Shown one piece after another: positions 58,399 through 64,000 of a stretch of 64,000 bases of DNA (within the stretch, counting starts at the first letter, position 1; each line of letters begins with the position of its first letter). The notes beneath the pieces are model-generated. The model was not told the origin of the DNA. It worked only from the letters and a program-made list of their open reading frames with translations, and searched no databases. This stretch comes from Chlamydomonas sphaeroides. Its lineage: Eukaryota; Chlorophyta; Chlorophyceae; Chlamydomonadales; Chlamydomonadaceae. The stretch covers positions 17,286 through 81,285 of the forward strand of contig BDDC01000151.1 in the NCBI GenBank assembly GCA_001662425.1. The letters are read 5' to 3'. The position numbers were made by a program, and so were the translations under genes.

Positions 58399-61300
58399 AT
58401 GGGCACCGAGGCGCTGCCGGAGGGCGTCATAGTGCTCAAGGTGTGCTCTTCACGGGCCGAGGCAGCTCGCCTTGCACAGCGTGTCCCGTCGCGATGCCTC
58501 TCCGCGTGCTCCCAGCGAGCGGGGCTGTGCGATGCACTCTGCCTGTCTGTCGCGGATAGTGTGGCGTGTGCGATGCTAGATGCCACCGTTTAAGGCGGCA
58601 GCAACCTGCCCAACTGCCCGACGTGCTGGACTTGACCTCCCCGAACCCCAGCTGAACCCCAAGGCGCTCGCCGTCGCCAACACCATCTTGCAAGTCGTGC
58701 GGGAAAGCAAGGTGGTGGTAACACAGCTACTGCAGGACACAGGTGTGCCCTTGCCCCGCGCGCACGCCGCTGCTGCCTGGCAGCCGCGCTGCTCCAGGCG
58801 CCTGCCCTGAGCTGCGGCGCTGCCGCTGCTGCCTGGCCCCTCGCCGGCACCCCCTCCCACACGCCCCCTTCCCCCTCCGCGCCTCCCTGCCCAGGGGAGG
58901 TGCCGGACTCCCTCATGAACGGCCTCATATCCACCCGTGACATGACGCTGGCGGAGCACTTCCGCCGGGTGCAGGCCTTCGGGTCCAGCAACGACCAGGT
59001 ACCCCGCCTCCCCGCCCGCCGCAAGCCTACCCCTTCACTGCAACGCCTCCCTGCCGCCCAGTCCCCCGCTGGCTGGTCCACGCCGGCCCTCCCTTTGCTG
59101 CCGCCCCTGTGCCCCGGCCCTGCGCCCGCTAGGCCAAGGGCCGCGCGCTGTACATGCACAACAAGAGCCTCATCGAGGTGGTGGGGCCGCAGCTATGCGG
59201 CCAGCTGTACGCGTCCATGCAGCCGCTATCGCAGGACGGTGAGGCCGCGGGGCGGCGGGGCGGCAGACCTCGGGCGCGGGCTGCAGGAAGGGCTGGGGCC
59301 GGGCGGCGGCCCAGCAGCAGGGCCAGGCGGGGTGTGGCCCGTGGCGGCTGTGCGCTGCGTGCCGCCGGTCGTCTCGGCCCCAGCCAACCGGGCCCACCGC
59401 CTTTCCCGACCTCCCGGCCCCCGCCAGTGCTGTTCCGGTACCCGCTGCTGTACGTGAGCGACAACCCCAAGAGCAGCAGGTGGGTGCTGGGTGGGTGGGG
59501 GGGGCGCACTCACCCTGGCGCCACACCCAGGCCCCGCAAGGCCAGGGCCCGCAAGGCCATGCCATGCGGCGGCGGGGAGGGGTGTCCGGCCCCAAAGCCT
59601 GCCTGCCCGACAGCGCAGCGGCGATGGCCCGGGGCGCTGTGCCCTGCCCCGCACCCGCCCGCAGTGACGTGCTGGTGGGGAGCCAGGACAGCTGGTCGCC
59701 CGTGCACCAGGTGCGGTGTGTTCACTGCCAAGGAAAGTAATATAGCAAGTGGTGTGAGTGCGCGTCGCGGAAAGCGCGGCGGCGCCCCTATCAAGCGCTC
59801 CCGCCCTTGACGCTCCAGTGCCGCTCCTGTGGTGCCGCCCCTATGGCCCAGCCGGCACGCGCGCCGCGCGCGTCACCACGTGCCACACCCCTGCCCCTGC
59901 CCCTGCCCCTCCCAATCCCCCGTCCCCAGGACCTGCCGCTGTACTGCACCTCGGCCATCCTGGTGCTGGAGGGCGCCAAGGAGTTTGCGGTGGTGCCCGA
60001 CGCAGTGGCCCCCTCGCTCCGGGTCAACCTGTCGCCCAGCGCCTGGGACGCCCCCCTGGCGCACGAGGGCCGCCTGTACGCCGACCTGCCCTCGCTGCTG
60101 GCCAGTACCGGCGGCTGCGTGCTGAGCCTCACCGCGGGCGACCTGCTGGTGCTGCCGCCGCGCGTGTACCACCTGGCTCGCAACCGGGCGCCCACCGTGA
60201 GCTGCAACCTGAGCGTGTGCACCATGGACAGCGTGCCGCTTACGGTGGCCCAGGTGGGGGCGGGGAGGGGGGACTGGGGGGAGGAGGGATGTACCGAGGG
60301 AGTGGAGAACTAGTCAGCCGCAAACGGGGAGCGGGAGGGGTAGAGGGAGGGAGGGAGGCGGGAAGGGACAGCGTGCCGCTGACGGTGGCGCAGGTGGGGG
60401 CGGGGAGGGGCTGGGGAGGGGCGCGGGAGAAGAGGGGCACGGGGTGGAGGGAGGCGGAGAGGGACAGTGTGCCGCTGACGGTGGCGCAGGTGAGCATAGG
60501 TGGAAGAGGCAGGGCGCGGGGCCGAGCGTCGCCTGGAGGGCACGCGTACCGGCTGCCATTGGCGCAGGTGTAGGAAGGGCCGTGCGGTTGCTCCCGGGTC
60601 ATCCTGCCCCGTGTGTGCCCTACCCGTGGCCCTCAGACGCTGGCGCGCATCGAGCAGAGCCCGCGGGACGTGATGCACTTTGACGTGGACTTCGCACGGC
60701 TGCTGGACGACTGTACGCAGCAGGTGCGGCGCGGTGCCAGGGCAAGGTTGAGGGTCTCGAAGGTCTCGCAGCCGTCAAGGCACCTAGCATGCCGCGGGGG
60801 ACAGAGCCGCCACGCGTGCACGCAGCAGGTGCGGCTCGCAGCCAGGGCAGCAGCGCAGGCAGCAGCGCAGGCAGCAGCGCAGGCAGCAGCGCAGGCAGCA
60901 GCGCAGGCAGCAGCCCAGGCAGCAGCCCAGGCAGCAGCAGCTTGCGGCAGCGCAGCACACCACGGGGACAGCCGCCTGCACGGCAGCGTGCGCCGGACAG
61001 CCGCGCCCCTTGCTCCTCCAGGATTCAGGCTCGCCTGCGTCCTTGTGGCCCGTCGTCGCGCCACCACTCCCTCCCTGCCCCTGCGGACCCTGTCCCTCCC
61101 ATGGTGCTTCCTGCCCCGCCAGCTCCTGGCGCAGCTGGCCGTCAAGCCCGGCAGCATCGTGGCCGCCACCAGCCGCCGCCGGCTGCCGCCCGTGTGCAGC
61201 GTGCTGGACGCCAGCGTGCGCATCATGGAGTGGTGCGTGGCGGCGGGGGCTGGGGAGGGGGCATTTTGTGCAAGAGGATGTGTTGCTGTGTGATAAGGGA

Positions 61301-62012
61301 GGAAAGGGGACAGGGAGCGTAGGGGACAGGGAGCGTAGGGGACAGGGAGGAAAGGGGACAGGGAGGAAAGGGGACATGGAGGAAAGGGTTTGCATCCGAA
61401 ACAAGAACTCTGCCGGGGAGCGGCCCCGAATCTGTGCGCGTTCTGGGGATGGCGTCGCTGCGGGTCGCTGGAGTGCCGCTCGCACGAGCGGCCTGGGCGT
61501 GTGCGCCCCTGGGCGGTGGGCGATGGTGGCTGCGGGGCAACCAGCCTCGCAACAAGCTCCCGCTTCGAGGGTGCCCGACTACCCCGGCCTCGCTGTCTGA
61601 CGCTGCCAGGTACCGCCCGGCCGCGACGCCCGACCCGGTCCGCAGGTACATGACGCTCCAGTGCATCCCAAACGGCTGGGTGGCGGGCTTCTGGGGCGAC
61701 ACCCGCACCCGTCTGCTAGCGCAGCTGCAGGCGGCGCTGCCGCTGCACAGCGCCGCCCCCGCGGGGCCGCCGCCGGCGTGTGGCGATGGCAAGGGCAGCG
61801 GCGGCGGCGCCAAGGAGGCCGCTGTCGGCAAGGAGGTGCAGCGCGCGGGCCGCATGGGCGCGGCGGGCGGCAAGGTGGGCGGCGGCGCGGCGGTGCCGCG
61901 GCCGCTCAGCACGCGCGCCGCGGCGCAGGAGGCGGCGGCGCCTGCGGCCGGAGACGGCGAGCAGCAGCCGCGCAAGCGCGCGAGGCAGGCGCCGGGGGCC
62001 GGGGAGCAGTAA
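58399..62012 (+). CDS. JmjC/cupin-8-like protein, putative Fe(II)/2-oxoglutarate oxygenase
   Basis: Ten exons (58399-58440, 58652-58742, 58895-58998, 59133-59238, 59428-59479, 59665-59710, 59930-60253, 60637-60723, 61123-61232, 61610-62012) give 454 residues plus TAA. The core has the JmjC/FIH-like layout: an HxD iron motif in SPVHQDLPLY (H146, D148), a lysine in LVLEGAKEFAVVP (K164) at the place that often binds 2-oxoglutarate, and the distal iron histidine in LLVLPPRVYHLARN (H228), followed by the strand PTVSCNLSVC. All three iron ligands are present, so activity is plausible; the substrate (protein, tRNA or ribosome) is unknown. A helical C-terminal half ends in a low-complexity tail with RKRAR, a possible nuclear signal. 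The last intron has a second in-frame acceptor at 61645, 36 nt downstream. The short second exon is the least certain. Confidence 0.75.
60227..60570 (+). repeat. Three to four tandem copies of the 3' end of exon 7 and its splice donor
   Basis: The last 27 bases of exon 7 plus GTG (60227-60253) recur almost perfectly at 60367-60393 and 60463-60489, each again followed by GTG. A weaker fourth copy ends near 60570. All lie within the intron 60254-60636. Confidence 0.9.
60713..60945 (+). repeat. Duplicated exon-8 donor region plus 12-bp (gcagcgcaggca) minisatellite
   Basis: ACGCAGCAGGTGCGGC at the end of exon 8 (about 60715) is repeated at about 60821 inside the intron. It is followed by eight or so units of GCAGCGCAGGCA up to about 60945, which create Ala/Gln-rich open frames. 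Confidence 0.85.
61298..61390. repeat. G-rich tandem repeat (ggaaaggggacag / ggggacagggagcgta)
   Basis: Purine-rich repeats in the last intron of the JmjC-like gene, about six copies of a 12-16 bp unit around GGGGACAGGGAG. Confidence 0.8.
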
Positions 62013-63073
62013 GCAATGCGTATGGGTTTCGCTGCAGGGTCACGAACTTGGACCTCGCTTGACCCAGACGCCGCCAAGCGCACTTGCGGCACTGGCGTCT
62101 GCGAAGCCAAGCGCTGCTCAGCCGGGCAATCTCGACGTCCCCTGACGTCCGCTTGGATCCCTGTGGGAGCTCTCTATGGAGGCCGGACACATAACTTCAT
62201 TCCTACTCTTCTCTCGTTCCCAACACCGCCGGTGGGGAGCCCCTAATGTAGGACGCTCCTGGCACAATTTTCATTGTTCGGACGGTGTTGTTTGACCAAC
62301 CTGACGAGCGGGCCGTGACCCCTCGCCTGTGCCCGCCTGGCCGGGCGGTTAGACCAATGAATGGGGGTACTTGCATTTGTACTGAGACATGCATGCAGTG
62401 ACAGTGGAGGCGGTCGGAGGTTGATCACCTGCCACATGCAGCGGGCAGGTTGGGGACCGATGTCGGCGTTGCGGCTGCGGCCGACGGATGAATCCATGTA
62501 GTGTGTATTCATGTGACCAGCCGGGTGTGGGGTGTTATGTAGCAGGAGGCACGGCTTGGGCTGTGGTGTATGCGGAGGTTGGGGGTGTATGGGGAAAGCC
62601 AGTGGTGGAGGAATGACACGGACGAACGTCGGGTATAGAATGACACCGGCAGAGTTGAGGTGACAGGCAAAGCAGGAAGTGGCTGCACACGCAGTTTGCA
62701 ATTTGCGGCGCGGCGCCTGCTTCCACACGTGATGCGACTCGCCGCCATTTGCCCTACAGCCCAAGCCGCGCGCAGCAGAGCAGCAAGGCATGCAGGCAAG
62801 GGGCCTTCGCTCCCACCAGAGCCTTTGTGCCGGGATGAACCAAATACTAAAACATCGACTTGACTTTGACATGAAGGTGCCGGGCCGCATACGGTTGTTA
62901 CGGATACTCCGACAAACACCTTGCAAGCTTGCATCATGCCCGTGCCCTGTCTGCGAGCGCCTCCTCCTGGCCCTGCTGCCCGATCCCCAGTAGCGCCCCC
63001 TCCGCCCAGCCCCTCCGCCCAGGTCCCTTGCCATACCACACCGCGCAACGCCTTGCCGCCCCAGACCATCGCC
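62013..63073. other. Convergent intergenic region, no supported gene
   Basis: Moderate GC compared with neighbours. Contains 3' UTRs only as far as can be seen. Open frames lack splice sites or domains. Confidence 0.5.
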
Positions 63074-63945
63074 TCATCCTATGCTGAGCCCCAGCGCCGC
63101 CAGAGCTCCGTCCAGCTGCCCCTCCAGTCCCCCGAAGCCGTAGCTGTACGCCGCGGAACCGCCCACATCCGCGTCCGCATCGCTGGTAGGCGCCGTGTCG
63201 GGCTGGGTGCCCACGGAGCCTGCGGCCAGCAGCTCGCGCAGGTTCGCCACCTGCGGAGCGCCGGGGCACGGCAGCGGCGGCAAGCAGCGTGATGGTTGGG
63301 CTCCGAGGCAACGCAGAGCTTCGGCTGGCACGGCGCACGGGCGGCGCTCGCTAACCAGTCGCTGGCACGGGGCACAGCGGCAGCCGGCGCAGCAGCGGCC
63401 GCGCCCTTGCTCGCCCCACCCCCTGACGGCAGCGGCCCGGGCCCACCTCGTCCATGCGGCTGCTGATGACGTCCAGCCCCGCCAGCAGCTCCCGCAGTGC
63501 GCCCACCTCGCCTGGGCGGACAAGGCACCAAACAGCCGCCGCATGAGCCAGGCAGACAGCGCGCGTGCGGCGAACGAGCGCCCACCGAGCGTGGTTCGCG
63601 TGTGCATGCCTTTGACCGGCCCCACGCACCCTTGAGCGTGTCGTGCAGCTTCGGCAGCAGCTCCGCCATCGCGGGCACGCCGCCCTGTGGCTGCGGCGGC
63701 CCGGCCCCAACGCCAGCGGCCCCGCCCGTCCAGCTGCTGCCCAGCAGCGCCGCCAGCGCGGCTTCCGCACTGCGCAGCGAGCCCAGGCCCGCTCCCAGCG
63801 CGCGCCGTATGTTGGACAGCGCCGCTGTCGCGTCGCCGCCCTGGCCGTCTCCGCCGGCGAGCGCGGCGCCGTTGACGAGGGGCAGGCTGAGCATGGCGTT
63901 CTGCAGCGCCGTCAGCACCTCCCGCGTGGCGGGGCCGTGCGTGTC
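63074..63945 (-). CDS. Unrecognised protein, 3' part (gene continues beyond window)
   Basis: Three minus-strand exons are supported by splice sites and phase: 63630-63945 (acceptor at its right edge, so more exons lie upstream and outside the window), 63447-63511 and 63074-63250, with TGA at 63074-63076. The visible part is Ala/Leu/Gly-rich and mostly helical (TREVLTALQNAMLSLPLVNG; MAELLPKLHDTLKG). A related helix occurs twice: VGALRELLAGLDVISSRMDE and VANLRELLAAGSVG. It ends in a Gly/Asp/Tyr-rich tail. No family was recognised. It may be a tethering or coiled-coil-type protein, but that is a guess from composition. Confidence 0.6.
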
Positions 63946-64000
63946 CTGCCGGCACCAAGCAGGGACGGGGCAGGCGGCCGCCGGGGCTCAGTGGCGCCCT

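Overview
The window is nuclear DNA from a green alga, most likely a core chlorophyte (Chlamydomonadales or Sphaeropleales). It is very GC-rich and intron-dense: about 120 spliceosomal introns with GT(G/A)-type donors, CAG acceptors and typical lengths of 100-500 bp. It carries Gly/Ala/Gln-rich low-complexity tracts and GC-rich simple repeats, and holds one 364-bp assembly gap. Gene content (MCM8, UFM1-pathway DDRGK1, ARL5, TRM2/TRMT2A, an ABCG transporter, a four-repeat-type calcium channel) is eukaryotic. No bacterial operon, CRISPR array, tRNA or rRNA was seen. The lineage below Chlorophyta is an inference from composition and gene structure.

Layout. 46-3546 (+): 3' end of a voltage-gated cation channel. 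3547-6186: mostly empty, with one decayed coding fragment. 6187-12291 (-): a large nucleotide-sugar glycosyltransferase with two GT-A-like halves. 12292-14940: non-coding, with AT-rich patches and a 56-bp tandem duplication. 14941-19774 (-): F-box/leucine-rich-repeat protein. 20010-27229 (+): MCM8 helicase. 28269-30698 (-): DDRGK1. 31470-37848 (-): tRNA (uracil-5-)-methyltransferase. 38328-40334 (+): ARL5 GTPase. 41721-46200 (-): CPBP/CAAX-protease-like membrane protein. 47364-54780 (+): ABCG half-transporter, interrupted by the gap. 55687-58015 (-): ICT1/ArfB-like GGQ release factor. 58399-62012 (+): JmjC/cupin-8-like putative dioxygenase. 63074 to about 63945 (-): 3' part of an unrecognised gene.

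The genes are unrelated housekeeping functions and do not form one pathway. The recurring layout is divergent pairs sharing a short upstream region: F-box/LRR with MCM8 (235 bp), TRM2 with ARL5 (about 480 bp), ICT1 with the JmjC-like gene (about 380 bp), and CPBP-like with ABCG. Exon coordinates were read by eye from splice consensus, reading-frame phase and protein-family fit. For nine genes the exon lengths sum to a whole number of codons, which supports the models, but single-base errors are possible.

The most unusual signals are in gene structure. There are tandem copies of exon ends with their splice donors inside downstream introns (JmjC-like gene), an intron bounded by an 11-bp direct repeat (MCM8), tandem decayed copies of the last codons of ARL5, and at least four GC-AG introns. 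At the protein level the clearest oddity is the two-halved glycosyltransferase whose second half has lost its DxD motif.
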